DNA from: Meiothermus sp.
GTDB taxonomy: Bacteria > Deinococcota > Deinococci > Deinococcales > Thermaceae
Length of the DNA: 64,000 bases
Assembly (NCBI RefSeq): GCF_026004055.1
Contig: NZ_BPIJ01000001.1
Location: forward strand, 930,001 to 994,000
Reading direction: 5' to 3'
Shown here: piece after piece, positions 52,824 through 63,959 of the stretch
How the letters are laid out: each line of letters begins with the position of its first letter
Numbering within the stretch: position 1 is the first letter of the stretch
Position numbers and translations under genes: made by a program
Notes under the pieces: model-generated
Database searches by the model: none
What the model was told of the DNA's origin: nothing
The model's input: the letters and a program-made list of their open reading frames with translations, nothing else

Positions 52824-53171
52824 AAGCGCATCTGTCCGCAAGCTTTGGAGAGTACCCTGGGTCGCGAGGCAAAAGCGGGACTGCTTGGCCGGCATTTCGT
52901 TCGAGACGAACTTTTAGCGTGCTTTTCCCGAATACCCGACTCGGCCAAAGCTGTAGCGCCAGGTGCTCACGGGAACGGCTCTCAAACCCGATTCGATTGA
53001 TTCGTTAGCAAGGGGAAGGGTCGCTTTCCGAATCCGGTATCGGTAGAAGCACGTCAGCTAAAATTGTCCACAAATCGTATACAGCATGAGGATTTGACCG
53101 GGTTCGCCAATGGCTGTGTGTCACCTACACCCTTGACAAACCGCCAAAACCCTGTCCATATACTTAGCCGT
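52824..53171. other. Gene-free region upstream of topA
   Basis: No gene seen. 52986-53040 looks like a very short A-family derivative: ACCCGATTC at the left and GAATCCGGTAT at the right about 55 bp apart. CCCGAATACCCG (about 52928) recurs near other repeats. The topA promoter occupies the end. Confidence 0.5.
53133..53164 (+). promoter_or_regulatory. topA promoter
   Basis: TTGACA and TATACT, both near-consensus, separated by about 20 nt; TATACT ends 7 nt before the ATG, so the topA message should be leaderless. Confidence 0.65.
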
Positions 53172-55673
53172 ATGCCGGATTCGACTTTGATTGTTGTGGA
53201 ATCGCCTGCTAAGGCCAAAAGCATTCAAAAAATGCTGGGGCCCGGTTACGAAGTGCGGGCCAGCAAGGGCCATGTGGCCGATCTGCCCGAACGTGACCTA
53301 GGAGTGAATATCGAAGCTGACTTCGCCCCCCAGTACGAAGTTAAAAAAGATAAGCAGCCCGTAGTGAACGACCTCAAAAAGGCCGCCCGGGGCAAGCGGG
53401 TACTTATTGCTACCGACCCCGACCGCGAGGGCGAGGCCATCGGCTGGCATGTGGCCCGGCTGCTGGGCCTAAACCCCCAGAACCCCCTGCGGGTCGAGTT
53501 TCACGAAATTACGCCCAAGGTGGTGCGGGCAGCGGTGCAGCAGCCTCGGCCCATTGACCAAAAACTGGTAGACGCCCAGCAGGCCCGGCGGGTGTTGGAT
53601 CGGCTGGTGGGCTATCAGCTCTCACCGGTGCTGAGCATGGAGTTTCGGCGCCGAGCGCTGTCGGCGGGGCGGGTGCAGTCGGTGGCGCTGCGGCTGCTGG
53701 TAGAGCGCGAGCAAGCCATTGAAGCGTTCGTACCGCAGGAATACTGGAGCATCGAAGGACGGTTTGAGTCGGAGGGTCAGCAGTTCAAAGCCTTGCTGTA
53801 CAGCGTGGGCCAGGAACGAGTGCAGTCGGGCGAGAAATTCCTGATTACCAACGAAAATCAGGCCCACACCATCGCCAGAGAAGCCCAGACCATTCCCAAT
53901 TACCGGATTAGCAGCATCGAGCGCCGCGAACGCCGTCGCAACGCCCCGCCTCCCTTCATCACTTCCACCCTGCAACAGGCCGCCAGCAGCCGCCTGGGCT
54001 GGACCGCCAGTCGCACCATGCGTATTGCCCAAAGGCTCTACGAGGGGGTGGACTTGCCCGAGGGCACAGTAGGGCTCATCACCTACATGCGTACCGACTC
54101 GACCCGGGTCTCACAAGAAGCCCTGGCCGAGGTGCGAAAGTTCATTCCGGAACGCTTTGGGACAGCCTACCTGCCCGAGAAGCCCAACTTCTTTACCGGC
54201 AAAAAAGCCGCCAATGCGCAGGATGCCCACGAAGCCATCCGCCCAACCTCCACCGAGCGCACTCCCGATGCGCTGCGCAAGCATCTGTCGGACGAAGAAT
54301 ACAAGCTTTATAGCCTGATCTGGCAACGCTTTGTGGCCTCGCAGATGACCCCTGCCGTCTTCGACCAAACCACTGTTAATGTGAGCGGAGGTGAGCTGGT
54401 CTTCCGGGCGGTGGGATCGGTGCTAAAGTTCGATGGTTATCTGCGGGTTTATGGGCGCGAGGAGGGCGACGATGCCGAAAACCGGCTCCCCCCTTTGCGC
54501 GAGGGGGCCGAGGCCCGGTTGCTGAAACTCACCCCCGAACAGCACTTTACCGAGCCGCCTCCCCGATACACCGATGCCAGCCTGGTCAAAACCCTCGAGG
54601 AGATGGGCATCGGGCGGCCTTCCACCTATGCCCCTACCATTGAAACCCTGGAGCGCCGGGGTTATTTGGAACGCAGCGGCAAGTCGCTCAAGCCTACCCC
54701 TTTGGGGCGCGAGGTAACCGGCTACTTAGTCAAAAGCTTTCCCGACGTAGTCGCCTACGACTTCACCGCCCAGCTCGAGTCCCGCCTCGACGATATCGAG
54801 GAGGGCAAAGCCGCCTGGCCCAAGGTGGTGCGGGAGTTTTACGAGCCCTTCCTCAAGGATTACCGCAAGATTCCCCAGAAACTATGCCCAAAGTGCGGGC
54901 GGCCCATGGAGTTAAAGGTCTCGAGGTTCGGCCAGTTTCTGGGCTGCACCGGCTACCCCGAGTGCAAGTACACCGAGCGGTTGGAAATCAAAAAAGAGCC
55001 CGAGCCCATCGGCGAAACCTGCCCGGCCTGCCAGATAGGGCAGTTGGTGCGCCGCCACGGGCGCTACGGAACTTTTATTAGCTGCAACCGCTACCCGGAG
55101 TGCAAATACACCCGCGACGAAGCTCCCTCAACCGGCCTCGAGTGCCCCAAGTGCCGTACGGGCGAGATAGTGCAAAAAACCAGCAAGCGAGGAAAGCCCT
55201 ATTACCGCTGCAACAACCCATCCTGCGACTTCCTCTCCTTTGACCCGCTGGTACCGGATAAGTGCCCGGTATGCGGCTGGAACGAGATAGCCAAAGGACG
55301 CTCCGGCAAGCGAGCCTGCTCCAACCCAAGCTGCGAGCGCTACGGCGGCCCCGACCTAGAAGCCCTAAACGAACGCCGAGCCAAACAAAGCAGCAAAGGC
55401 AAGGGCAAAGCCAAGGCCAAGGGTCAGCGGAGCGCCCAGCCCGCCAAGCCCTCGGCTACCTGGGCCGACCTCGAGCCCCTGATAGCTCGGGTAGGCCTGA
55501 CCCCCGACCAGGCCGAAGTAGCCCGGCGCACCCAGGGGCAACAAAAGGCCGTTGCCGAGGTTGCCAAAGCCCTGGGCAAGCCCGAGGACGAAACTCTCAA
55601 GCTCTTCCGCCAGGCCATGTTCAAGCTGCGGATGGAGTACGGCAAAGCCCGTAAGGAACCGGTAGGCACATAG
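53172..55673 (+). CDS. topA: DNA topoisomerase I (type IA)
   Basis: 833 residues from the ATG at 53172 (MPDSTLIVVESPAKAKSIQ). Relaxes negative supercoils. Toprim domain with ATDPDREGEAIGWH (acidic triad near 81-87). Active-site Tyr305 in GLITYMRTDSTRVS. Four C-terminal C4 zinc ribbons begin at CPKCGRPM, CPACQIGQ, CPKCRTGE and CPVCGWNE, the last one short. A Lys-rich linker and a helical tail (TWADLEPLIARVGLTPDQAEVARRTQGQ) follow. The upstream extension of the open frame is not family-like. Confidence 0.97.
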   Translation: MPDSTLIVVESPAKAKSIQKMLGPGYEVRASKGHVADLPERDLGVNIEADFAPQYEVKKDKQPVVNDLKKAARGKRVLIATDPDREGEAIGWHVARLLGLNPQNPLRVEFHEITPKVVRAAVQQPRPIDQKLVDAQQARRVLDRLVGYQLSPVLSMEFRRRALSAGRVQSVALRLLVEREQAIEAFVPQEYWSIEGRFESEGQQFKALLYSVGQERVQSGEKFLITNENQAHTIAREAQTIPNYRISSIERRERRRNAPPPFITSTLQQAASSRLGWTASRTMRIAQRLYEGVDLPEGTVGLITYMRTDSTRVSQEALAEVRKFIPERFGTAYLPEKPNFFTGKKAANAQDAHEAIRPTSTERTPDALRKHLSDEEYKLYSLIWQRFVASQMTPAVFDQTTVNVSGGELVFRAVGSVLKFDGYLRVYGREEGDDAENRLPPLREGAEARLLKLTPEQHFTEPPPRYTDASLVKTLEEMGIGRPSTYAPTIETLERRGYLERSGKSLKPTPLGREVTGYLVKSFPDVVAYDFTAQLESRLDDIEEGKAAWPKVVREFYEPFLKDYRKIPQKLCPKCGRPMELKVSRFGQFLGCTGYPECKYTERLEIKKEPEPIGETCPACQIGQLVRRHGRYGTFISCNRYPECKYTRDEAPSTGLECPKCRTGEIVQKTSKRGKPYYRCNNPSCDFLSFDPLVPDKCPVCGWNEIAKGRSGKRACSNPSCERYGGPDLEALNERRAKQSSKGKGKAKAKGQRSAQPAKPSATWADLEPLIARVGLTPDQAEVARRTQGQQKAVAEVAKALGKPEDETLKLFRQAMFKLRMEYGKARKEPVGT

Positions 55674-55688
55674 AGCCCCCGCCCTGCC

Positions 55689-55952
55689 ATGAAACTCCAT
55701 CTTGTGCGGCTGGCTAAAAAGCAGGGAGAGGCCCGTTTTCCCGGCCTCGAGGGGTTCCGCGCTTACCTGCTTAGCCAGCCCGAGTCGGTGCAGGAGGCCC
55801 GCATGTATGTTTTGCTCGAGGGAGAAGTGGTGATTGACCTGCCCGACCAGAGCTACTTGCACCTGCGTAAAGGGGAAGCCGCCTACCTCGATCAGCCCCA
55901 CCGGATCTCTCCTATTGACCCCAGCGTGATTGCCATGTGGAAAGTGCGATAG
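55689..55952 (+). CDS. Small cupin-like protein downstream of topA
   Basis: 87 residues: MKLHLVRLAKKQGEARFPGLEGFRAYLLSQPESVQEARMYVLLEGEVVIDLPDQSYLHLRKGEAAYLDQPHRISPIDPSVIAMWKVR. The LLEGEVVIDLP ... LRKGEAAYLDQPHRISP pattern fits a single cupin barrel lacking most metal histidines. It is 15 bp after topA and probably cotranscribed. Function unknown. Confidence 0.7.
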   Translation: MKLHLVRLAKKQGEARFPGLEGFRAYLLSQPESVQEARMYVLLEGEVVIDLPDQSYLHLRKGEAAYLDQPHRISPIDPSVIAMWKVR

Positions 55953-56083
55953 GTTGCAGTATGGGTTGGCTCAAAGCTCGCCAAATTTTCCCGCCAGCGC
56001 ACGAATAAACGCTCCTCTCAGGGAAAATCCGGCAGTTGAATACAGTAAATCCAAACCGAACTTCCCGAGGTATGGTAAAGGCC

Positions 56084-57022
56084 ATGAAACAGTTTCAAAA
56101 GCGCATCCCGGTCAGTGTGATTGGCGGATTTTTGGGGGCGGGCAAAACCACCCTGGTCAACCACCTGGTAAGCAGCGGATCTCACCGATTTGGCATCATC
56201 GTCAACGAGTTTGGCGAAACCGGCATCGACGGCTCACTTATTGAAAACGTGGACACCGACGGCATCGCCGAGCTATCCAATGGCTGTTTGTGCTGCGTGG
56301 GGCGTGAAGACCTGGTCTCGGCCTTGTTCAAAATCAGCGCCCGCAAGGACAAGCCCGACTACATCCTGATTGAGCTTTCGGGTCTGGCCGACCCGGTGCC
56401 GGTGGCCCAGACCGTGATGGATCCGTTCGCCCGCACCAAGTTCGAGCTAGACGGCATCATTGGGGTGGCCGACGCCCGCAACCTCGAGCAAACCCTGCGC
56501 GATGGCCCCGAGGGCGCTGTACAGCTTGCCTATGCCAGCACGGTGGTGCTCAACAAAACCGACCTGGCCACGCCCGAACAGGTAGCCGAGGCCGAGGATC
56601 TCATTCGGAAAATCAACCCCCTGGCCCAGATTCACCCCACGGCCCGATCCAGGGTGAACCCCGAAGCGGTGCTGCACCAGCGGGCCTTTGACCTGGACTG
56701 GAGACCGCCCCAGCACGCGCATTTACACACGCCCAGCGTACAGACCTTCACCCTGACGGCTGAACGGCTGCTCGAGCGCCACAAGGTCAACGAGTTTATT
56801 GACCAGTACCTCATCTCCAGGCCCGATGCGGTTTTCCGTGCCAAGGGGTTCCTGAGCGTTCGGGGCTTCGACCGTCAGGTACTTTTCCAGTCGGTACGAG
56901 AAATCTTCAGCCTCGAGCAATCCAAAGAGCCAGCCACAGCAAAGTCGCGCCTGGTGGTGATTGGCCGGGGCCTGAACCAGCTCGAGTACGAGGAAGCCTT
57001 CCAGGCCCTACAGATGCGATGA
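56084..57022 (+). CDS. CobW/COG0523-family metal-chaperone GTPase
   Basis: 312 residues from the ATG at 56084; TATGGT lies 7 nt before it and ATG 56072 is the alternative. Walker A GGFLGAGKTT (residues 14-23), the CxCC metal motif in ELSNGCLCCVGRED, LIELSGLADPVPV, NKTD, and a C-terminal CobW domain (AKGFLSVRGFDRQVLFQSV). A histidine stretch QHAHLH may bind metal. Such GTPases deliver zinc or other metals; there is no neighbouring clue to the client. Confidence 0.92.
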   Translation: MKQFQKRIPVSVIGGFLGAGKTTLVNHLVSSGSHRFGIIVNEFGETGIDGSLIENVDTDGIAELSNGCLCCVGREDLVSALFKISARKDKPDYILIELSGLADPVPVAQTVMDPFARTKFELDGIIGVADARNLEQTLRDGPEGAVQLAYASTVVLNKTDLATPEQVAEAEDLIRKINPLAQIHPTARSRVNPEAVLHQRAFDLDWRPPQHAHLHTPSVQTFTLTAERLLERHKVNEFIDQYLISRPDAVFRAKGFLSVRGFDRQVLFQSVREIFSLEQSKEPATAKSRLVVIGRGLNQLEYEEAFQALQMR

Positions 57023-57118
57023 TTCTCGAGGGAAGCGGATAGCCGGCAACCCTTTCTCAAAGCTTCAGGGCGACCCTCAAAGCAACCTGGGACATGCGGC
57101 CTCATCCACCCTCTGTAA

Positions 57119-58836
<1,718 letters not shown>

Positions 58837-58842
58837 TCTTCT

Positions 58843-59238
58843 ATGGCACCCACCGCCAAAACCCGCCGCGTGGGCCGACTGCTGGCCTGGGGCGATGCCA
58901 TTTGCATCGTGCTTTTTGCCATTATTGGCCTCCAAACTCACGGCGAGCCCGTAAGCCTCTCCGGCATTGTCCGCAATGCACTGCCCATACTGTTGGTCTG
59001 GTGGCTTATTGCGCCTTTTTTGCGCACCTACACCCGGCCCACCTGGCGTAACCTGCTCTTCACCTGGGCCATTGCCGTCAGCACCGGGGTCTGGCTGCGC
59101 TTCATGGTGCTACAAAAACCCTTCGATCTGGGCTATTTGATTTTTTGGGCAGTAACGCTGGGCGCAACCCTGATTCTATTGCTGGCTTGGCGGGGGTTGG
59201 CCATCCTGCTGCTTCGCCGACAACAAGTTCAAGCCTGA
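58843..59238 (+). CDS. DUF3054 membrane protein
   Basis: 131 residues, four helices ([74 protein letters not shown]). The first helix Asp and the GVWLR segment are typical of DUF3054. Unknown role. 6 bp after lipA, so probably in the same transcript. Confidence 0.85.
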   Translation: MAPTAKTRRVGRLLAWGDAICIVLFAIIGLQTHGEPVSLSGIVRNALPILLVWWLIAPFLRTYTRPTWRNLLFTWAIAVSTGVWLRFMVLQKPFDLGYLIFWAVTLGATLILLLAWRGLAILLLRRQQVQA

Positions 59239-59281
59239 CCTCGAGTATCGGAGCTTGCTTACCAGACGCTACACTAAAGCC

Positions 59282-59668
59282 ATGCGAATCAATATTTCAG
59301 GCACCTCCCCTTACGAGCCGGTGGTGGGTTACAGCCGTGCTGTACGGGTCGGGCCGTACATTCATGTGGCGGGAACCACCGCCACCGATGCCCATGGGCA
59401 ACTGGTCGGGCCAAACGACCCTTACACCCAGACCGTACAGATTCTGCGCAACATCGAAGCAGCCTTGAAAAAAGCTGGAGGTAGCCTCGAGCACGTGGTG
59501 CGTACCCGTATCTACGTGGTCAATATCGAGCGCGACTGGCGGGAAGTGGGCCGTGCTCACGGAGAGTTCTTTGCCCAGATTCGCCCGGCCTGCACCATGC
59601 TCGAGGTGAGCCGCCTGGTTGAGCCAGATATGCGGGTGGAGATCGAGGCCGAGGCCATCCTCATCTGA
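59282..59668 (+). CDS. RidA/YjgF family deaminase
   Basis: 128 residues from the ATG at 59282; TACACT ends 6 nt before it, so leaderless. RidA proteins hydrolyse reactive enamine/imine intermediates. [28 protein letters not shown] and [14 protein letters not shown] are visible, and the Arg/Glu active-site pair lies in [26 protein letters not shown]. The TGA stop is immediately followed by the TA of MITE A5. Confidence 0.92.
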   Translation: MRINISGTSPYEPVVGYSRAVRVGPYIHVAGTTATDAHGQLVGPNDPYTQTVQILRNIEAALKKAGGSLEHVVRTRIYVVNIERDWREVGRAHGEFFAQIRPACTMLEVSRLVEPDMRVEIEAEAILI

Positions 59669-59825
59669 TACCAGATTCGGGTAGTTCGTCACCGAATGGT
59701 GGCGAACTACCCCGACCGAAGGGAGACGTTTTTTTCGCCGACCGTCAGGGAGGGGTGTGCTCTAGGATTCAAAAAGATAGCCTCTGGGTTTTTGGTTTTG
59801 AAGAGTATCTTTTTGAATCCGGTAT
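59668..59825 (-). mobile_element. MITE family A, copy 5 (reversed, internally deleted)
   Basis: 158 bp, ATACCAGATTC to GAATCCGGTAT, carrying the GTAGTTCGTCACC hairpin at its left and the TTCAAAAAGATA-type end at its right. It starts on the last base of the RidA stop codon. The right end with flanking GAT forms TATGAT, a possible -10 for the next gene. Confidence 0.88.
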
Positions 59826-59856
59826 GATTGGTTGTAAAGCCTGTAAAGTGAAGACA

Positions 59857-60498
59857 ATGCATCTACTTTCCATCAACCTGGGCCGGCTCCAACCCTTGGA
59901 GATTGCCCACCAGACTACCCCCACCGGCATCTACAAAAATCCGGTCGAGACGGGGCAAATATCCACTTTGGGACTAGCCGGCGACCAAGTAGCAGACCAA
60001 GAGCATCACGGTGGCCCCGATCAGGCCCTTTATGTTTATAGCGCCGAGGACTACGACTGGTGGATGGAGCAGTTGGGCGAGGTGCTTGAGCCGGGCACTT
60101 TTGGCGAGAACCTGACCTTCTCGAGCTTTGGCGAAGGGCCGGTGCGTATTGGCGACCGTTTTCGGGTGGGTTCAGTTTTGCTGGAAGTATCCGCCCCTCG
60201 CATTCCCTGCGCCACGCTGGCCGCCCGCATGGGCGACCCAGGTTTCGTCAAGAAGTTTCGGCAGGCCGGGCGTCCGGGGTTTTATGCCCGGGTGCTCGAG
60301 GCGGGTTTAGTCCAACAGCATCAACCTATCCAGAAGCTGGCGGCCCCCTCCCACAACCCCACGCTGATAGAAGTCTTCGAGCTGTGGTACGACAAAACCC
60401 CCGATCCAGCCAAGCTGCACTGGATTCTTACGGCTCCCCTGGCCGAGCGGGCCCGGGCCGTCTATGCCGAGCGCCTTCAGTCTTCGGAAAAACCTTGA
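59857..60498 (+). CDS. MOSC-domain protein (YiiM-like)
   Basis: 213 residues from the ATG at 59857. MOSC domain with GLAGDQVADQEHHGGPDQALYVYSAEDYDWW and the conserved cysteine in APRIPCATLAARMGDP; GTFGENLTF is another family motif. The C-terminal three-helix part is as in YiiM, which reduces N-hydroxylated compounds using the molybdenum cofactor. The in-frame extension upstream is MITE DNA. The promoter probably derives in part from MITE A5. Confidence 0.88.
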   Translation: MHLLSINLGRLQPLEIAHQTTPTGIYKNPVETGQISTLGLAGDQVADQEHHGGPDQALYVYSAEDYDWWMEQLGEVLEPGTFGENLTFSSFGEGPVRIGDRFRVGSVLLEVSAPRIPCATLAARMGDPGFVKKFRQAGRPGFYARVLEAGLVQQHQPIQKLAAPSHNPTLIEVFELWYDKTPDPAKLHWILTAPLAERARAVYAERLQSSEKP

Positions 60499-60513
60499 AG
60501 CGCGGCGCGCTAG

Positions 60514-60708
60514 TGGTCTGGTAATCTGACTTTACGTCACTTTGCCCTTACGAATCCAAATGTGACCACCTCGTCATTGCGAGGAGGCCCCCGCCGTCCA
60601 GGCAATCCAGATAGGGTTGGCTGGGCTAGCCAGGCCAGAGATTCTGGATTGCTGTGGATGCTCGCAATGACAGGAGAAGGCCAGCATCACATACTTTGTT
60701 ACCAGAGC
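60514..60708 (+). mobile_element. MITE family C, copy 4 (short form)
   Basis: 195 bp, TGGTCTGGTAATCTGACTTTACG to ACTTTGTTACCAGAGCA, missing the middle of C1. Flanks CTAG (60510) and CCAG (60709) differ by one base. It lies 12 bp after the MOSC stop. Confidence 0.85.
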
Positions 60709-60787
60709 ACCAGTACAACATCTGTGAAGGACGCGATGGCGCCTTCAACCCTTGCATATGGCACCGGTATCCTCGAGAATCAGGCTT

Positions 60788-61564
60788 GTGTTGGCTAAAC
60801 GCATTATCCCCTGCCTCGACGTCAATGCCGGACGAGTGGTCAAGGGCATCAATTTTGTGAACCTGCGGGATGCCGGCGACCCGGTAGAGTCGGCCAAGGC
60901 CTACAACCTGGCCGGTGCCGATGAGCTGGTTTTCCTGGATATTACCGCCACCCACGAGGAGCGGGGCACCTTGCTCGAGCTGGCCACACAGGTAGCCGAG
61001 CAGGTCTTCATTCCCTTCACGGTAGGCGGGGGTATCCGGAGCCTCGAGGATGCCCGGGCTCTCCTTTTGGCCGGGGCCGACAAGGTCTCGGTGAACTCGG
61101 CAGCGGTCAAACGGCCCGAGCTTATTCAGGAACTTTCCGACCACTTCGGCAACCAGGCGGTGGTACTGGCCATCGATGCGCGGCGAAAGGGAAGCACTTG
61201 GGAGGTGTATGTGGCGGGGGGCCGCACCCCCACCGGCCTGGATGCGCTGGCCTGGGCTGAGAGGGGCGCAAGGCTGGGCGCAGGCGAAATTTTGCTCACC
61301 AGCATGGACAAAGACGGCACCAAAGCAGGTTTCGACCTCGAGCTGTGCCGGGCGGTCTCGAGGGTGGTGGGCATTCCCGTTATCGCCTCGGGGGGAGCGG
61401 GAACAAAAGAGCACTTTGCCCAGGTTTTGCAAGACGGCGTGGCCGACGCCGCCTTAGCCGCCAGCGTGTTTCATTTCGGCGAGATTCCCATCCCAGAACT
61501 CAAGGATTACCTAGCCCAGCAAGGTATTCCCATGCGGATAGAGCCTTCCCTACCTGCTTTTTGA
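60788..61564 (+). CDS. hisF: Imidazole glycerol phosphate synthase cyclase subunit HisF
   Basis: 258 residues from GTG at 60788 ([19 protein letters not shown]). TIM barrel that joins PRFAR and ammonia to give IGP and AICAR. Catalytic aspartates in CLDVNAG and AIDARRKG; phosphate sites [10 protein letters not shown] and [10 protein letters not shown]. Start choice follows the family; an ATG 36 bp upstream is possible but extends into non-family sequence. HisH is not adjacent. Forms a pair with hisIE. Confidence 0.95.
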   Translation: MLAKRIIPCLDVNAGRVVKGINFVNLRDAGDPVESAKAYNLAGADELVFLDITATHEERGTLLELATQVAEQVFIPFTVGGGIRSLEDARALLLAGADKVSVNSAAVKRPELIQELSDHFGNQAVVLAIDARRKGSTWEVYVAGGRTPTGLDALAWAERGARLGAGEILLTSMDKDGTKAGFDLELCRAVSRVVGIPVIASGGAGTKEHFAQVLQDGVADAALAASVFHFGEIPIPELKDYLAQQGIPMRIEPSLPAF

Positions 61565-61607
61565 AGCATGGTTGCAATCGCCCTGCAACCCTCCGAAAAT
61601 GGCCGTT

Positions 61608-62234
61608 ATGAACCTCGACGATGTGCAATTCGACCGCGACGGCCTGGTGCCGGTGGTTGTGCAAGACGCCCGCAGTGGGCAGGTGCTTACCCTGGCCTAC
61701 GCCAACCGCCAAGCCCTAGAACAAACCCTGCAAACCCGTCGAAGCACTTTCTGGAGCCGCAGCCGCAACGAGCTATGGGTCAAGGGCCTGACCTCAGGGC
61801 ACACCCAAGAGGTGCTGGAGGTGAGCCTCGACTGTGACCAAGATGCGGTTTTGTACAAGGTTATTCCGCGGGGCCCGGCCTGTCATACCGGGGCCGAGAG
61901 CTGTTTCCATAATCCCCTAACTCCGCCCGCTCACCCCCCTTTGGGTGAGGTGCTGGAGCAGGTTTACCGCACCATCCAGCAGCGCCTAAAGACCCTTCCC
62001 GAGGGCTCTTATGTGGCCCGGATGCACCAGGCCGGTCTGGATCGGGTGCTCAAGAAGGTGGGGGAAGAGGCGGGCGAGGTGATAATTGCGGCCAAAAATG
62101 CAAATCCCCAAGAGCTCGAGTGGGAAGCCTCCGATCTACTCTTTCATTTGCTACTGACCCTGGCAGAGCAAGGTATCTCTCCCGATGACCTGGCCCGAAC
62201 CCTTTGGAGCCGGCACAAGCCTGGGATCGGATAG
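61608..62234 (+). CDS. hisIE: Bifunctional phosphoribosyl-AMP cyclohydrolase / phosphoribosyl-ATP pyrophosphatase
   Basis: 208 residues from the ATG at 61608 ([20 protein letters not shown]; the ATG at 61599 is also possible). HisI domain: [25 protein letters not shown], zinc residues in [12 protein letters not shown] and [12 protein letters not shown]. HisE domain: [28 protein letters not shown] with the MazG-like acidic motif. Steps 2 and 3 of histidine synthesis. Follows hisF by 43 bp. Confidence 0.95.
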   Translation: MNLDDVQFDRDGLVPVVVQDARSGQVLTLAYANRQALEQTLQTRRSTFWSRSRNELWVKGLTSGHTQEVLEVSLDCDQDAVLYKVIPRGPACHTGAESCFHNPLTPPAHPPLGEVLEQVYRTIQQRLKTLPEGSYVARMHQAGLDRVLKKVGEEAGEVIIAAKNANPQELEWEASDLLFHLLLTLAEQGISPDDLARTLWSRHKPGIG

Positions 62235-62351
62235 GGTTTTATCCGTGCAGATCGGTAGCCGCCTGGATAGGCAGCCACATTTGTAACGGGCGCCAACGTG
62301 ACGAACTTGGTCGTCGGTTCATGCCTGGGCTTACCCTGGTAAGCTCTTGAT

Positions 62352-63338
62352 ATGGAACTCGAGACCGATATGGACATTGAGCGGCTGTTGGTGTTGGAGA
62401 TTGCTCGGGTTACCGAGCAGGCCGCCCTGGCAGCGAGCCGTTTGGCCGGAATGGGCAAAAAGGACGAGGTGGACGGGGTGGGAACCGAGGCCATGCGAAA
62501 GGTGCTCTCTGAACTGCCCATCCGGGGCCGGGTGGTAATTGGCGAGGGCGAGATGGACGAAGCCCCCATGCTTTATATCGGCGAAATCCTGGGGCGCGGC
62601 GGCCCCGAGGTAGACATTGCCGTAGACCCGGTCGAAGGCACTACCATCACTGCAAAAGGGCTTCCCAACGCCATTACCGTCATCGCCATCAGTGAAAAAG
62701 GAGGGCTGGTGGGGGCACCCGATATGTACATGCAGAAGTTGGTGGTGGGGCCCCCGGCGGCAGGCAAGGTGAGCCTGGACTTCCCGGTGGAGGCCAACCT
62801 GCGCATTATTGCCGACTCGCTACAGCGCAAGGTAGAAGACCTGGTGGTGGTCATTTTGGACAGGCCCCGACACGAAAAACTGATTCGAGAGGTGCGCGAA
62901 GCCGGAGCCAGGGTCAAGCTCATCACCGATGGGGACGTGGTTGCTGCCGTTTCGGTGGCGGTGCGGGGTACCGGTGTTCACGCCATGATGGGCAGTGGGG
63001 GCGCCCCCGAAGGGGTGCTGGCAGCCGCTGCCCTCAAGTGTATGGGCGGCGAGATTCAAGGGCGATTCCTGCCGGAAAACGAAGCCCAGCTCGAGCGCCT
63101 GCGGGCTATGGGGGTCGATGAAACGCGGGTATACCGTACCAACGACCTGGCCCCTGGGAAGCAGATCGTTTTCTCGGCTACCGGCATTACCCACGGAGAG
63201 TTGCTCGAGGGCGTGCGGTATTTTGGCGGTGGGGCCCGTACCCATTCCATTGTGATGGGCTATCAGACCAAGGTGGTGCGCTTCATCGATTCGATCCACC
63301 TATTTGAAAGCGGGGCGCGGGTCAACATTCGCGTATAG
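62352..63338 (+). CDS. glpX: Class II fructose-1,6-bisphosphatase
   Basis: 328 residues. Gluconeogenic phosphatase of the Li+-sensitive fold. [15 protein letters not shown] and [23 protein letters not shown] hold metal-binding acidic residues, [11 protein letters not shown] and [25 protein letters not shown] substrate-binding segments. TAAGCT lies 6 nt before the ATG. The TAG stop overlaps the left end of element E4. Confidence 0.95.
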   Translation: MELETDMDIERLLVLEIARVTEQAALAASRLAGMGKKDEVDGVGTEAMRKVLSELPIRGRVVIGEGEMDEAPMLYIGEILGRGGPEVDIAVDPVEGTTITAKGLPNAITVIAISEKGGLVGAPDMYMQKLVVGPPAAGKVSLDFPVEANLRIIADSLQRKVEDLVVVILDRPRHEKLIREVREAGARVKLITDGDVVAAVSVAVRGTGVHAMMGSGGAPEGVLAAAALKCMGGEIQGRFLPENEAQLERLRAMGVDETRVYRTNDLAPGKQIVFSATGITHGELLEGVRYFGGGARTHSIVMGYQTKVVRFIDSIHLFESGARVNIRV

Positions 63339-63452
63339 AGCGCTTTTCACATGTTTTGAACCATTGGGCTTCAAGAATGCTTTGTCCTGAACAGAACCGT
63401 GGCCGCCTGGAAACTCGAAACCCAAGGGTGGGCGGCCACGTCTGTGAAGAGC
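63337..63452 (+). mobile_element. Element E, copy 4 (short form)
   Basis: 116 bp with inverted ends AGAGCGCTTTTCACA and TGTGAAGAGC. It contains CCGTGGCCGCC and GGGCGGCCACG as inner inverted arms but lacks the hairpins of E1. It starts on the glpX stop codon. Confidence 0.7.
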
Positions 63453-63509
63453 ACAACAAAAAACCGGGGCCAGCAGACTGCCGACCCCAGGCTTCTCGCC
63501 GCTATACCT

Positions 63510-63959
63510 TCAAAACCCGATATTCACCCCCACTACTCCCCCCAGACCAAACGTACTGGAGCCCGAGAAAAACAGCATTGGGTGTACCTCAACAAAGATG
63601 CCGATGAGGGGCAGGCCTACGTTTAGATAGGTTCCGAGCACTCCCCTGGCTCCCAGCCCTCCTGAGGTAGAACCCTGGGCCAGGAGGGATACCGTGGTGC
63701 CGGTGGCATAAAACAGCCCCGCGCCGGCATATAGGTCGGTGAGGGGCACCGTTACCAACACATCTGCACCCCCCCCAAGCGAAGCCGGGCCGCCGGTGAA
63801 GAAGTTGGCTCCTGCATACACCCGCCCGTCTAGCAGCAAGGGCACTAGGGGTAGGCGAACACCTGCGTTAACACCAAAGGGACTCCCAGCAGTTACCTGA
63901 AGGCTCTGGGCAAAAGCCGGTACGAGCAACACCACCATCCAAACGAGCCATTTTCGCAT
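63510..63959 (-). CDS. Small exported beta-rich protein
   Basis: 149 residues from the ATG at 63959 (GGAGG 8 nt upstream). Signal peptide MRKWLVWMVVLLVPAFAQS. The mature chain alternates Gly-rich beta strands (VNAGVRLPLVPLLLDGRVYAGANFF, ADVLVTVPLTDLYAGAGLFYATG, GLGARGVLGTYLNVGLPLIGIFVEVHPMLFF) ending VVGVNIGF. The aromatic C-terminus and strand pattern suggest an outer-membrane beta barrel (inference). TATACT at 63978-63983 is its likely -10. Confidence 0.75.
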   Translation of the reverse strand: MRKWLVWMVVLLVPAFAQSLQVTAGSPFGVNAGVRLPLVPLLLDGRVYAGANFFTGGPASLGGGADVLVTVPLTDLYAGAGLFYATGTTVSLLAQGSTSGGLGARGVLGTYLNVGLPLIGIFVEVHPMLFFSGSSTFGLGGVVGVNIGF

